Source: CAXMMR01 sp963692975 (lineage in GTDB: Bacteria; Pseudomonadota; Alphaproteobacteria; Acetobacterales; Acetobacteraceae). Taken from it: DNA of 64,000 nucleotides. The notes under the pieces are model-generated. The model did not search any database. It was given only the letters and a program-made list of their open reading frames with translations, and had not been told where the DNA came from. The DNA lies in assembly GCA_963692975.2 (NCBI GenBank), contig CAXMMR010000038.1:60370-124369 (forward strand). The letters run 5' to 3'. Every line of letters begins with the position of its first letter. Within the stretch, counting starts at the first letter, position 1. A program made the translations under genes and the position numbers. Below, piece by piece: positions 43,590 through 52,368 of the stretch.

Positions 43590-44546
43590 ATGACACATCA
43601 GTACTCAACCAGCTCTGTCATTGGCGCTCACCGGGCGCAGTTCTGGACCGACGCGGTCAGCACCGTGCTGTTCCCGATGGCCTCGCGCTGCGTCGACCCG
43701 ATCAGCTTCGACGGCGTGCTCAAAACGTGGCGTCTGAGCAACGCCTCGCTCACCTTCGTGTCCTCCGGCCCGGTCTCCTACCGCCGCGAGCGCCACCATC
43801 TGTGCCACGACACGGAGGAGGAGGTGCTGGTCAGCTTCTCCGGCCAGTCCGACCTCGTGTTCACCCAGAACGACAAGACGCTGCAGGTCGGCCGCAAGCA
43901 GTTCGTCGTCCAGCGCGGCCATGCCCCGTACGAGCTCGGCCAGGCGGAATGCAACGAGATCCTGGTGCTCAAGCTGCCGGCGGCGATGCTGGCGCAGCGC
44001 CTGCGCTCCATCGACCGCTACAGCTCGCTGGTGTTCGACGCCGGCAGCGGCACCGGCGCGCTGCTGCTGGACATGCTGCGCGCCCTGCCCCGCCGCGCGG
44101 TCGAGATCAACGAGGCGACCCGCGGCGGGCTCAGCGCCTGCGTGATCGAGCTGCTCGCCCTCACCATGGAGGGAGACGCCAGGGTGCTGGGCAGCGAGCT
44201 CAGCTCGGTGCAGGCCGGGCACCTGACGCGCGCCGAGCGCTTCATCCGTCAGAACCTGTCCAACCGTGCGCTGTCGCCCGAGCTGATCGCGCAGAACTGC
44301 GGCATTTCGGTGCGCTACCTCCATCAGGTGTTCTCCAACAGCGGCAAGTCGGTCGGCCAATGGATCCGCGAGCTCCGTCTGCTCGCCTGCGAGCAGGCGC
44401 TGCGCAGCCCGCGCCGGCGCGACAGCATCGCCGAGGTCGCCTACCAGTGGGGGTTCGGCGATCAGGCCCAGTTCAGCCGCCATTTCCGCGCCCATTTCGG
44501 ATGCACCGCCAAGCAGATGCGCGCCGAGGCGGCCAGGCAGCCGTAG
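43590..44546 (+). CDS. AraC-family transcriptional activator
   Basis: 318-residue regulator. The N-terminal part is the AraC-binding-like domain found in FeaR and similar aromatic/amine-catabolism regulators (FWTDAVSTVLFPM, then HLCHDTEEEVLVSFSG, GRKQFVVQRGHAPYEL). The C-terminal double helix-turn-helix (about residues 215-318) has RAERFIRQNLSNRALSPELI, GISVRYLHQVFSNSGKSVG and DSIAEVAYQWGFGDQAQFSR. The ATG at 43590 follows AAGGAG. It is divergent from the RutA-like operon and is its likely controller; the inducer is probably the pathway substrate. Confidence 0.92.
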   Translation: MTHQYSTSSVIGAHRAQFWTDAVSTVLFPMASRCVDPISFDGVLKTWRLSNASLTFVSSGPVSYRRERHHLCHDTEEEVLVSFSGQSDLVFTQNDKTLQVGRKQFVVQRGHAPYELGQAECNEILVLKLPAAMLAQRLRSIDRYSSLVFDAGSGTGALLLDMLRALPRRAVEINEATRGGLSACVIELLALTMEGDARVLGSELSSVQAGHLTRAERFIRQNLSNRALSPELIAQNCGISVRYLHQVFSNSGKSVGQWIRELRLLACEQALRSPRRRDSIAEVAYQWGFGDQAQFSRHFRAHFGCTAKQMRAEAARQP

Positions 44547-44783
44547 AGCGCGCGCCGGGCGCAGGCGCTCGCGGGGTCTGCTGCGCCGTGCTTGCCTGCG
44601 CGGGCGCGCAACAGGTCGCGCCCTGGGCGACAAATCACCGCGGCCCTGCCCTGCTAGTCTGACCCTGCTCGCCACGCGGCGCATCGGGTGCGCGGTTCGG
44701 GTGCGTCCCGTCACGGCGGCCATGCGGGCGCTGCTCCCGGCGAGCCGGAACGGTCACGGGCGACGACGCACGGGAGTGTCACG

Positions 44784-45176
44784 ATGAGCGACTACACCTA
44801 CCTGCCGAAGCCGGAGCGCGCCACTCCCGACTACCTGCGGGACCTCCTCGAGGCCTACTACATGCGAAAATGGAACCCCAACAAGGACGCGGTGGGGGCC
44901 GTCAGGACCTGGCGCGACTGGCCGATGGTCGTGCGCATGCCCGACATTCCGCAGGACTTCACCGTGATGATCGACGAGGGGCTGGTCACCAGCGTGACGC
45001 CCGGCCTGCCGGAGAAGCCTCGCATCCTATCGGTAATGCTGAGCGACACCATGCAGCGCATCTACTACGACGAGACCACGTCCGCGATCGAAACGATCGC
45101 CGGCCGGGTCAAGATTCGCGGCAACGAGACGGAACGTCGCCGCATGCTGGCGGCGATCTCCTATCTCACCTGGTAG
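44784..45176 (+). CDS. SCP2-like small protein
   Basis: 130-residue soluble protein. The C-terminal two-thirds (DFTVMIDEGLVTSVTPG, then RIYYDETTSAIETIAGRVKI, GNETERRRMLAAISYL) shows the layout of the SCP2 sterol-carrier fold: beta sheet, a central ligand helix and a C-terminal helix. SCP2 proteins hold lipids or other hydrophobic ligands. The ATG at 44784 follows GGGAG. It is downstream of the AraC gene on the same strand. The family call is moderate. Confidence 0.55.
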   Translation: MSDYTYLPKPERATPDYLRDLLEAYYMRKWNPNKDAVGAVRTWRDWPMVVRMPDIPQDFTVMIDEGLVTSVTPGLPEKPRILSVMLSDTMQRIYYDETTSAIETIAGRVKIRGNETERRRMLAAISYLTW

Positions 45177-45228
45177 CGGCGATGGCCGCCGGCCGTTCCG
45201 GCCTCGGCACCTGATGGAGATGAGCAGC

Positions 45229-45588
45229 ATGACAGCCTCGACACGGACGATCGCCCTGGCGGCCCTTCTCGCATTCGGCGCCGCGGGCCCTGCGAGCAGG
45301 GCGGCGATGGCGCAGGCGGGCGGTGCGGGCGGCGGCGCGGGTGGCGGCGTCGGCGGCGGAACCGCGGCGAGCGGCACCGTCGGCGGCGGCGCGGCGGCCG
45401 GCAGTGCAGCGGGCACCAGCAACGCCCAGGTCGGCAACCCGGACTCCGCCGGCCGATTGCTCCATGGCGGCCACGCGGAGAGCGGCGCCGGCCCGGGTGC
45501 TGCGGGAGCGCCGGGCGCGACACCGAGCGCCGGGCGGACCGGCGCCGATCCGACCGCCGCCGGCACGACCGGCTCCGCCGGCCACTAA
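45229..45588 (+). CDS. Exported Gly/Ala-rich low-complexity protein
   Basis: 119-residue protein. A signal peptide (residues about 1-28, ending AAMAQA) is followed by a repetitive Gly/Ala/Ser/Thr stretch without Cys or predicted structure. The ATG at 45229 has GGAG nine bases upstream; two earlier ATGs at 45214 and 45220 are within that site. The function is unknown; it may be a cell-surface or periplasmic linker-like protein. Element I begins 14 bases after the stop. Confidence 0.65.
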   Translation: MTASTRTIALAALLAFGAAGPASRAAMAQAGGAGGGAGGGVGGGTAASGTVGGGAAAGSAAGTSNAQVGNPDSAGRLLHGGHAESGAGPGAAGAPGATPSAGRTGADPTAAGTTGSAGH

Positions 45589-45602
45589 GCCACCTCGGAG
45601 AA

Positions 45603-45656
45603 GGGGGTCCGCGGCCCGCAGCCCCGGTGGCGTCCAGAGGCAAAGCCTCCGGCCTT
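45603..45656 (+). repeat. Composite palindromic element, solo module 2, copy I
   Basis: Degraded right module: GGGGTCCGCGGCCCGCAGCC, then CCAGAGGCAAAGCCTCCGG and the GGCCTT end, which overlaps the stop of the convergent isochorismatase-type gene. Confidence 0.75.
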
Positions 45657-46281
45657 ACCAGCCGGGAGTGCCGGCGACCTGCTGCAGCGCCCAGCTCCGC
45701 GCGCAGACGTCGGCGTATTTCTGCTGCATGTCGAACAGGCTCGCGGCATGTGCGCTCAGCGAGCGGTCGCCGACGCAGTCCTCGACGACGAAGCAGCGGT
45801 AGTCGAGGCTCATCGCGTCGACCACGGTCGCCCGCACGCAGCCGCTCGTCGTGCAGCCGGTCACGAGCAGGCTGTCGACCTGCTGCAGCGCCAGCCAGCG
45901 ATGCAGCGAGGTGCCGAAGAACATCGACGGCGCCTGCTTGTCGATGACGAGCTCGCCGGCGCAGGGCGCGAGCTCCGGCACAATCTCGATCTGAGGCGAG
46001 CCTGCGACCAGGGCGCCGAGGCTTGGGACCTTGCGCTGGAACATCGTCGGCGGCGCGCCCGCGGGATGGACGATGCGCGAGAACGCCGTCGGCACGCCGG
46101 CGGCGCGCACCGCTCCGAGCAGCGTCGCGGTGGCGAGGATCGCCGCATGGATGTTGCCGCCGCCGAACGCATCCGGGTCGTCAAAGCCGCGGACAAAGTC
46201 GACGATCAGCAGCGCCGCATGCCCGAGCGATCCGAGCGGCTGGCCGAAACCCTGACGGGCGAAGATGTCGTCCTCCGGCAT
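45655..46281 (-). CDS. Isochorismatase-fold cysteine amidohydrolase (N-carbamoylsarcosine amidase-like)
   Basis: 208-residue cysteine hydrolase. The catalytic triad is intact: Asp28 in LLIVDFVRGF, Lys115 in VIDKQAPSMFFGT and Cys148 in CTTSGCVRATVVDA, with the usual cis-peptide VTGCTTSG. The sequence is closest in pattern to N-carbamoylsarcosine amidohydrolases and ureidoacrylate amidases, which hydrolyse carbamoyl groups with release of CO2 and ammonia. Placement beside a RutA-like enzyme fits hydrolysis of a ureido or carbamate intermediate. The ATG at 46281 lies seven bases past the preceding stop (TAG, 46288-46290), so it is co-transcribed with the Ycf48-like gene. Confidence 0.87.
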   Translation of the reverse strand: MPEDDIFARQGFGQPLGSLGHAALLIVDFVRGFDDPDAFGGGNIHAAILATATLLGAVRAAGVPTAFSRIVHPAGAPPTMFQRKVPSLGALVAGSPQIEIVPELAPCAGELVIDKQAPSMFFGTSLHRWLALQQVDSLLVTGCTTSGCVRATVVDAMSLDYRCFVVEDCVGDRSLSAHAASLFDMQQKYADVCARSWALQQVAGTPGW

Positions 46282-46287
46282 CGGCCG

Positions 46288-47382
46288 CTACGGCGCCGAC
46301 GACAAATTCGGCCCGTCATGGCTCATGAAGACGGCGTCGCGCCCGTTGCCGGTGGTGACCGCGTTCAGCTCCTCGCGGTCGGGGCGCTGGCGAGAGACGA
46401 AGCTTTGGCCGCCATCGGTGCTGCGCAGCATTACCCCGTCCAGCGCCGAGGCGACCACCGTGCCGTCCGCCAGCTGGGTGAAGCCGGTGACGGAGCTCTG
46501 CCCGTCCGACGTCGCGCGGTGCCAGGTGATGCCGGCATCGCCGGAGCGGAAGATGCTGCCGCGCAGCCCGCCGATCAGCACCGTGCCGTCACGCAGCGTC
46601 AGCCCCGACCAGAATGAGCCGTTATAGCCCGTGTCGACCACCGACCAGGTCGCGCCGTCATCCGCTGATCGCACCACCTTGCCCTGCTCGGCCGCGATCA
46701 GCAGCGTCGCTGGGCCTGCCTTGAAGATGTCGTTGAAGTTCAGCCCGGTCTTGTCGGCGCCGTGCTCCTTGGGCGGCGTGATCACCCGCCAGGTCGCACC
46801 GCCATCATCCGTGCGCAGCAGCAACGACCACAGCCCGGTCGCCCAGCCGCTGCTGGGGCTGCTGAAATAGACGCCGAACAGCGGGATGTCGCCGCTGAGG
46901 TCCGAGCGCTGCAGCGTCCAGGTCTCGCCGCCATCCTTGGTGGCGATGATGACGCCCCAATTGCCCACCGCCCAGCCATGCTGCGCATCGGCAAAGCTCA
47001 CCGCGGTCAGCGTGCTGTCGACCGGGACATGGCGCGCCTGGCGGAACTGCGCGCCGCCGTCGTCCGACAGCAGCACGACGCCCGCCGCGCCGACGGCGAC
47101 CAGCCGGGCGCCGGCATGCGCGACGCCGATCATCGCCGTCTGGCCGGCATAGGCGGTGACCTCGGCCGGCTTGATGCGCAGCGTCGGCGCCGCCTGCGCT
47201 TGCAAGGCAAGGCCGCATAGCGCTGCCAGAAGCAGCAAGCAGAAAGGCCAGGGGCTTTGCCCCTGGACCCCATCAAAGGCGCGCCTTTGAAATCCATTGA
47301 CTAAGTGAATGGGGTCTGGGGCCGCGGGCCCCAGCGGAGTCCAGAGGCAGAGCCTCTGGCCTTGCTTGCACCGTCTAATCAT
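46288..47382 (-). CDS. Ycf48/BNR-repeat beta-propeller protein, N-terminus built from a repeat element
   Basis: 364-residue protein. From about residue 65 it is a Ycf48-like propeller of BNR/Asp-box repeats: LLSDDGGAQF, ATKDGGETW, RTDDGGATW, RSADDGATW, FRSGDAGITW and RSTDGGQSF. A hydrophobic signal-like segment (CLLLLAALCGLALQAQA, about residues 48-64) precedes it. The first 47 residues are read in frame from palindromic element J. The ATG at 47382 has GGGAG ten bases upstream inside the RND gene; a TTG at 47238 would skip the element but has no ribosome site. Such propellers accompany RND permeases and DUF1302/DUF1329 proteins; the role is unproven. Confidence 0.82.
   Translation of the reverse strand: MIRRCKQGQRLCLWTPLGPAAPDPIHLVNGFQRRAFDGVQGQSPWPFCLLLLAALCGLALQAQAAPTLRIKPAEVTAYAGQTAMIGVAHAGARLVAVGAAGVVLLSDDGGAQFRQARHVPVDSTLTAVSFADAQHGWAVGNWGVIIATKDGGETWTLQRSDLSGDIPLFGVYFSSPSSGWATGLWSLLLRTDDGGATWRVITPPKEHGADKTGLNFNDIFKAGPATLLIAAEQGKVVRSADDGATWSVVDTGYNGSFWSGLTLRDGTVLIGGLRGSIFRSGDAGITWHRATSDGQSSVTGFTQLADGTVVASALDGVMLRSTDGGQSFVSRQRPDREELNAVTTGNGRDAVFMSHDGPNLSSAP
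47244..47363 (+). repeat. Composite palindromic element, copy J (inside an operon, short spacer)
   Basis: Module 1 (47244-47295, second hairpin shortened to AAAGGCGCGCCTTT), 14-base spacer, module 2 with CTGGGGCCGCGGGCCCCAG and CCAGAGGCAGAGCCTCTGG. It is the only copy not at a plain gene 3' end: it lies within the 5' coding part of the Ycf48-like gene. Confidence 0.9.
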
Positions 47383-49735
47383 GCGCCAGCGCTCCCAGCA
47401 GGCGCACCGGCCGGCGGCGTGGAAACAGGATGTCGAGCACCACGGCGAGCGCGGGCAGCGTGGTCAGCGCCATGACCAGGTTCACCATGAACATGAACGC
47501 CAGCAGCTTGCCCATGTCGGCCTGGAACTTTAGCGGCGAGAACGCCCAGGTGGCGACGCCGACGGCCAGCGTGATGGCGGTGAAGATGGTCGCCATGCCG
47601 ACCTCCTGGATCGCCCGGCGCAATGCCAACTGCATCGGCTCGCCATGCGCGAGGTGAAGCTGCAGCCGGTTGTAGATGTAGAACGCGTAGTCGACGCCGA
47701 TGCCGACCGCGAGCACCATCACCGGCAGGGTCGCGACGGTGAGGCCGATGTCGAACGCCTCCATGAACCAGTAGCCGATGAAGGTGCCGACGGTGAGCGG
47801 CGCGCAGCACACGATCATCGCCCGGACGTCGCGGTAGACGAGGAACACCAGGATCATGATGGCGGCGTAGACGTAGAGCAGCATCGGCGTCTCCGAGCGC
47901 GACACCTCGTCGTCCACCGCGGCGATCACCCCGGCATTGCCGCCGGCCAGGCGCACCCGGATGCCGGGCTCGTGGTGCTCCGCGGCATAGCTCTTCACCG
48001 CGTCGATCACGCCGGCGAGCACGACCGCCTTATGGCTGGAGAGGTAGAGATGCAGCGCCGACATCGAGCAGTCGTCGTTGACGTAGCCGCGGACGCGGCG
48101 GATTTCCTCGGTCAGGCTGCCGTAGTTCACGGGGTCGATCGGCACCACCTCAGTCTTCGGCAAGCCCTCGTTGTAGCCCTCGTTATATTGCTGCAGCATC
48201 GTCGAGTACGAGGTCGTCGTGACCACGCCGGGGACGTGCTGCATCGCCGCGGTCAGCCCGGCGACGTAGGTGCCGATCGCCGGGTTGGCGCAGCTGTCCG
48301 GCGGCGCCTCGATCACCACCGAGAGCCAATCCAACCCGACGTCGAAGCTGCCGGCGATGCTGACCGCGTCCTGGTTGAACCGCGCATCGGCGCGCAGCTC
48401 CGGCGCGCCCGGCTGCACCGTGCCGATGATGCGGTCGCGGCTTTCCCACGCCGACACGCCGAGCAGGGCTGCCGACAGGCCGACCACGGCGAAGGCCCGC
48501 CGCGGCTCGGCGATCCTGGCGATGCCGCCGACGAGTTTGGCCCGGAACGAGTGCCGCAGCATCGCCGCCTCGGCGTAGCCCGCGCGCGGCCGCACGAAGG
48601 AGGCGGCGATCGGCAGCATGAACAAATTGGTCACGATCTTGAAGCCGACACCGAGCGAGGCGGCGATCGCCAGCTCGCGGATCATCGGGATTGGCACCAG
48701 CAGCAACGTCACGAAGGAGACGAAGGCGGTGACCAGCGCCAGTGTGCCGGGGATCAGCAGGCCGCTGAAGCTGGCGCGCGCCGCCTGCATCGCCGTCTTG
48801 CCATGCGCCAGCTCGCGGATGATGAAGCTGATCTGCTGCACGCCATGCGAGACGCCGATGGCGAACACCAGGAACGGCACCAGCACGCCGAGCGGATCGA
48901 GCCCGAAGCCGAGCAGATGCAGCGCGCCGAACTGCCAGACCAGCGAGGTGAGCGAGCAGGCGATCGGCAGCACGGTGAACCGCACCGAGCGGCTGTACCA
49001 GAACACCGCGGCGGCGGTGAGCAGCAGCGCGACGCTGCAGAAGCGCAGCACCGAGGAGGCGCCGTCGGCGATGTCGCCGATCTGCTTGGCGAAGCCGATG
49101 ATCTCGATGTCGTAATTGCCGGTCTCGAACGGCTTGCGTAGCCGCTGCTCGAGCATGTGATTATAGGCGACGTAGTCGATTCGCCTGCCTTGGCCGTCGA
49201 CCTCGTTGATCTCGGCCGTGATCATCGCGCCCGACTGGTCGCGCGACACCAGCGAGCCGACGAAGCCGGCGGCGCTGGCGGAGCGGGCGATGGCGTCGAT
49301 CTCGGGCTGCGTCAGCCGTCCGGGCGTCTGCGTCGCGGCGATCAGCGGGTCGGCGCGGAAGCCCTCCTCGGTGATCTCGTTGACGTAGGTGTTGTTGGTC
49401 CAGAGCGACTGCACGCCGACCGGGTCGACGTTCGGCAGCGCCTGCACCGCCTGCGTCACGTCGTAGAGGCGCTGCAGCCCGGGCTTGTTCCAGATCGTGC
49501 CGTGACGGGCGCGCACGACCACGATCAGCCGGTTGGCGTTAAACAGCTCCTTGCGGTATTGCAGGAACGTTTTGATGTATTCGTGGCCCGTCGGCAGCTG
49601 CTTCTCGAAGCCGGCGTCCATGCGCAACTGTGAACCAAATCCCGCCATCACCAGGGTGATGAGAGCGAGCACGGCGAGGATGCGCAGACGATGGCTGAAA
49701 AGCCAGTTTTCAAGGCCAAGCACTAAACGATTCAA
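47375..49735 (-). CDS. RND-superfamily (MMPL/HpnN-type) transporter
   Basis: 786-residue inner-membrane permease with twelve helices and two large periplasmic loops. Repeat halves start with RLRILAVLALITLVMAGFG and the second MILVFLVYRDVRAMIVC; the proton-relay-like motifs are GVSHGVQQISFI in the first half and GIGVDYAFYIYNRL in the second. It belongs with MmpL/SSD-type RND proteins that move lipids or hydrophobic compounds, not with the tripartite drug pumps. The start is read as TTG at 49735 after GAAGGC; no ATG precedes the first helix. It lies with the DUF1302 and Ycf48-like genes in one operon. Confidence 0.9.
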   Translation of the reverse strand: MNRLVLGLENWLFSHRLRILAVLALITLVMAGFGSQLRMDAGFEKQLPTGHEYIKTFLQYRKELFNANRLIVVVRARHGTIWNKPGLQRLYDVTQAVQALPNVDPVGVQSLWTNNTYVNEITEEGFRADPLIAATQTPGRLTQPEIDAIARSASAAGFVGSLVSRDQSGAMITAEINEVDGQGRRIDYVAYNHMLEQRLRKPFETGNYDIEIIGFAKQIGDIADGASSVLRFCSVALLLTAAAVFWYSRSVRFTVLPIACSLTSLVWQFGALHLLGFGLDPLGVLVPFLVFAIGVSHGVQQISFIIRELAHGKTAMQAARASFSGLLIPGTLALVTAFVSFVTLLLVPIPMIRELAIAASLGVGFKIVTNLFMLPIAASFVRPRAGYAEAAMLRHSFRAKLVGGIARIAEPRRAFAVVGLSAALLGVSAWESRDRIIGTVQPGAPELRADARFNQDAVSIAGSFDVGLDWLSVVIEAPPDSCANPAIGTYVAGLTAAMQHVPGVVTTTSYSTMLQQYNEGYNEGLPKTEVVPIDPVNYGSLTEEIRRVRGYVNDDCSMSALHLYLSSHKAVVLAGVIDAVKSYAAEHHEPGIRVRLAGGNAGVIAAVDDEVSRSETPMLLYVYAAIMILVFLVYRDVRAMIVCCAPLTVGTFIGYWFMEAFDIGLTVATLPVMVLAVGIGVDYAFYIYNRLQLHLAHGEPMQLALRRAIQEVGMATIFTAITLAVGVATWAFSPLKFQADMGKLLAFMFMVNLVMALTTLPALAVVLDILFPRRRPVRLLGALAHD

Positions 49736-49772
49736 AACGATGCCTTCACGCCGCGCTGTGGGGTAGGCCGGG

Positions 49773-51674
49773 TCAGAAGTTGTATGACACAAACCCGCCG
49801 ATCAGGCTGCGGTCGGAATAAAACTGCTCCGACGGCTGCGTGCCGCCGAAGAAGTAAGTGAAGTTCAGTCCAGCCTGCCAAACCGCCGGATTTTGGTTGA
49901 ACAGCAAATAGAAGTTCAGCGACTGCGCGTTTTGCAGATAATTCGCTGAGAAGGTGGGCGTGTCGCCGACCAGAGCGCGAAAATAGGTGACGCCGGGCGT
50001 GACCTGCCAGCCGGGGATGAGCGATCCGTCATAGGTCCAGTTGAAGTCCACGATGGCGCCAGCTGAGAAGGCGGTGCCGACCCCTTCTGGGGTTGAGTTC
50101 GCCGTGCCAGGCCGACTGAGCCAATTGACATAGCCGGCGTCAGGCAATTGATCGACGACCACGCCGTCGACCACGCGCTGGATGCCGTTGCTGTTCACGC
50201 CCGGGTATTCGGTGCCGACAGCCTCGATGGACAAAAAGCCTGTCTGCGCGTGCAGCGACCGCATGATGATCGGGTTATCGCTCGGCGACAGCTGCAATAG
50301 CGCCGTCAGGTGGAGCTCATATTTCTGCTTGTCGACGAAAAGCGGACAACGACCGTTCGGCACCGGACTGAAGTTAACGTTGGAGTTGAGCGGCTGGCCG
50401 GGCGTGTAGCAGGTGCCGAGCGCCACCGCGTCACGCGGACGGTAGGACAGCTCGCCACCGATTGCCCAATCGCCAGCCGGAAAGTTAGTGCTGAGGCCGA
50501 TTAATTGGCGGTTGCTGCGATAACTGTACTGGTAGGCAATGCCCGCCGACGCAGAGGGATACAGCACCGTCGAGGCAACGGGCGACTTGTCGTGATAATT
50601 CAGGAAGTAGGCGCCGAGATCGATCGATGTGTCGGGCAGCTTATAATGCGCCGATACCCCAAACTGGCCTTCCGACGGAGGGTTGCGATCGAGTAGGATC
50701 GGCGCCCCGACAACGCCCGCGATCTTGCCCTGAATGATCAGGTCATTGAGCTTGGTCTGCGTGTTGCGGCTCAGCAAGCCGATGCCCTGCGCTTGAGCGA
50801 TCTGGCCGGCATCTACGCCGAATGCGTTGAAATTACTGGTCGCAAACGTAACTGGGTCACGGATGCCGTTGCCATAGCTGTCGGTGAACGACCAGTAAGT
50901 GCCGACCGGCGGGTAAAGCGTCTTGTTCCAACTGAACTGATAATACGCTTCGACGTTCAGGCCCGGCAGCACGCTGCCGGCGACGCTCAGCATCGGCGCC
51001 GGCAGCACGTATTCCTTGATCTGGGTCCCGGGGATCAGGGATTTTTGAAAGTCGATCGCATTGGTCGCGTCGATGCCGCCGGTGAGGAACAGGCTCTCGC
51101 CCCAATTGATCACCTGGTTGCCGAGCCGGGCGCGCCAGCTCTGATCGCCGATCTGGAACTTCTTGGCGACCCACAGGTCGAGCAGCTGTCCCGGGTAGAC
51201 GATCTGCTCTTGCGCGGAATCGTTCAGCTTGGTGCGGTCGGTGGCCGCGGCGGCCGCGTCGTAAAGATAGCTGCCGCGCGCCAGGGCCGATAATCCGTCG
51301 GCGTCATCCTTCACCAGGATCTCGGTGGTGAGCTTCGTGTAGGCGGTGAAGGCCTGACCCGCCTTGTAGTTCAGGTCGCCATTGTCGGCAGCCGACCATT
51401 GCTGCGTGTTCGCGCTGCTGCCGCAGCCGTAGCTTTCCGGGTCGCCGGTCAGCTCGCAGCTTGGATTGTCGACGCGGATGCCGAAGCCCTCGGTCGCGGT
51501 GCTGTCGATCGAGATGTGCACGTTGTCGACCTGGTATTCCAAGGCCTGGGCTGCCGGCGACAAGGCGGCGCTGCCGCAAGCCAGGACCGCCAAAGACGTA
51601 AGATGACCCCTGATGCGGCGCACGGCATGTCCCCGAAAACGTGGATTGGACAGGGATCTGTCTTGAACCAACAT
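49773..51674 (-). CDS. DUF1302 outer-membrane protein
   Basis: 633-residue exported protein of the DUF1302 family, predicted beta-barrel. A signal peptide ends near PAAQALEYQ; next is the family block NVHISIDSTATEGFGIRV, a Cys pair (CELTGDPESYGCG), WRARLGNQVINWGESLFL and IDATNAIDF, then many amphipathic strands to the terminal GGFVSYNF. Similar proteins occur with DUF1329 and RND genes in aromatic and steroid catabolic clusters and are thought to be outer-membrane partners. I give the ATG at 51674; a GTG at 51623 (VRRIRGHLTSLAVLA) would make a more normal signal peptide. Confidence 0.88.
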   Translation of the reverse strand: MLVQDRSLSNPRFRGHAVRRIRGHLTSLAVLACGSAALSPAAQALEYQVDNVHISIDSTATEGFGIRVDNPSCELTGDPESYGCGSSANTQQWSAADNGDLNYKAGQAFTAYTKLTTEILVKDDADGLSALARGSYLYDAAAAATDRTKLNDSAQEQIVYPGQLLDLWVAKKFQIGDQSWRARLGNQVINWGESLFLTGGIDATNAIDFQKSLIPGTQIKEYVLPAPMLSVAGSVLPGLNVEAYYQFSWNKTLYPPVGTYWSFTDSYGNGIRDPVTFATSNFNAFGVDAGQIAQAQGIGLLSRNTQTKLNDLIIQGKIAGVVGAPILLDRNPPSEGQFGVSAHYKLPDTSIDLGAYFLNYHDKSPVASTVLYPSASAGIAYQYSYRSNRQLIGLSTNFPAGDWAIGGELSYRPRDAVALGTCYTPGQPLNSNVNFSPVPNGRCPLFVDKQKYELHLTALLQLSPSDNPIIMRSLHAQTGFLSIEAVGTEYPGVNSNGIQRVVDGVVVDQLPDAGYVNWLSRPGTANSTPEGVGTAFSAGAIVDFNWTYDGSLIPGWQVTPGVTYFRALVGDTPTFSANYLQNAQSLNFYLLFNQNPAVWQAGLNFTYFFGGTQPSEQFYSDRSLIGGFVSYNF

Positions 51675-51813
51675 CGCTCTGGTCACGTTTAATTGTCTTG
51701 CCGCTCCCGGCTGCATCACTTGTCGATTCGTGCGTGCGCGCATTGCCGATGCGCGTGTCGTTTCGCGGCTGATCTGGCGGCATGCCCGCATGTGCGGGCG
51801 AGCCTTGCCGGCC

Positions 51814-52368
51814 TCAGCCGGCGGGCGCCTCGCGCATCGCGCGCGCCGCGTCCATCGCCGCGTCGACGATGTGCTGATAGCCGGTGCACCGGCAGAGATT
51901 GCCCGAGATCGCGAGCCGGACATCCTCACGCGTCGGCTCCGGCACGTCTTCGAGGAAGTCCTTCAGCACCATCAGCATCCCCGGCGTGCAGAACCCGCAT
52001 TGCAGCGCGTGACGCTGATGGAACGCCTCCTGCAACGGATGCAGCGCGCCGTGCGCCAGCGCATGGACCGGCTTGTAGACGCCGGCCAGCGACTGCGTCG
52101 TGATGTGCTCGACCGGCATGAGCCGCTGCTGCGACAGCGACTCCACCGTGGCGACGCGGCCGCCATCCGCCTGGCAGGCGAGCACGTTGCAGGACTTCAC
52201 GACGCAGCCGTCAAGCCCCACCGCGCAGCAGCCGCAGCGCGCCTCCAGACAGCCGGCATGTGTCCCGGTCAGGTTGGCGACGTCGCGGATGAAGTCGATG
52301 AGCAGCATGCGCTCGTCGACCTGCGCCACGACCAAGCGGCCATTCACCGTGATGTTGACCTCATGCAT
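51814..52368 (-). CDS. (2Fe-2S) subunit of CoxS/XdhA-type molybdenum hydroxylase
   Basis: 184-residue small subunit carrying two [2Fe-2S] clusters. The plant-type cluster Cys are 40, 45, 48 and 60 (GCLEARCGCCAV, then VVKSC), the second cluster Cys are 124, 127, 159 and 161 (CGFCTPGM, LCRCTGY). It passes electrons from the molybdenum site to FAD. About ten extra residues (YKPVHALAHGA) precede LHPLQEAF, slightly longer than usual. The ATG at 52368 overlaps the end of the FAD subunit gene by eight bases. Confidence 0.93.
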   Translation of the reverse strand: MHEVNITVNGRLVVAQVDERMLLIDFIRDVANLTGTHAGCLEARCGCCAVGLDGCVVKSCNVLACQADGGRVATVESLSQQRLMPVEHITTQSLAGVYKPVHALAHGALHPLQEAFHQRHALQCGFCTPGMLMVLKDFLEDVPEPTREDVRLAISGNLCRCTGYQHIVDAAMDAARAMREAPAG

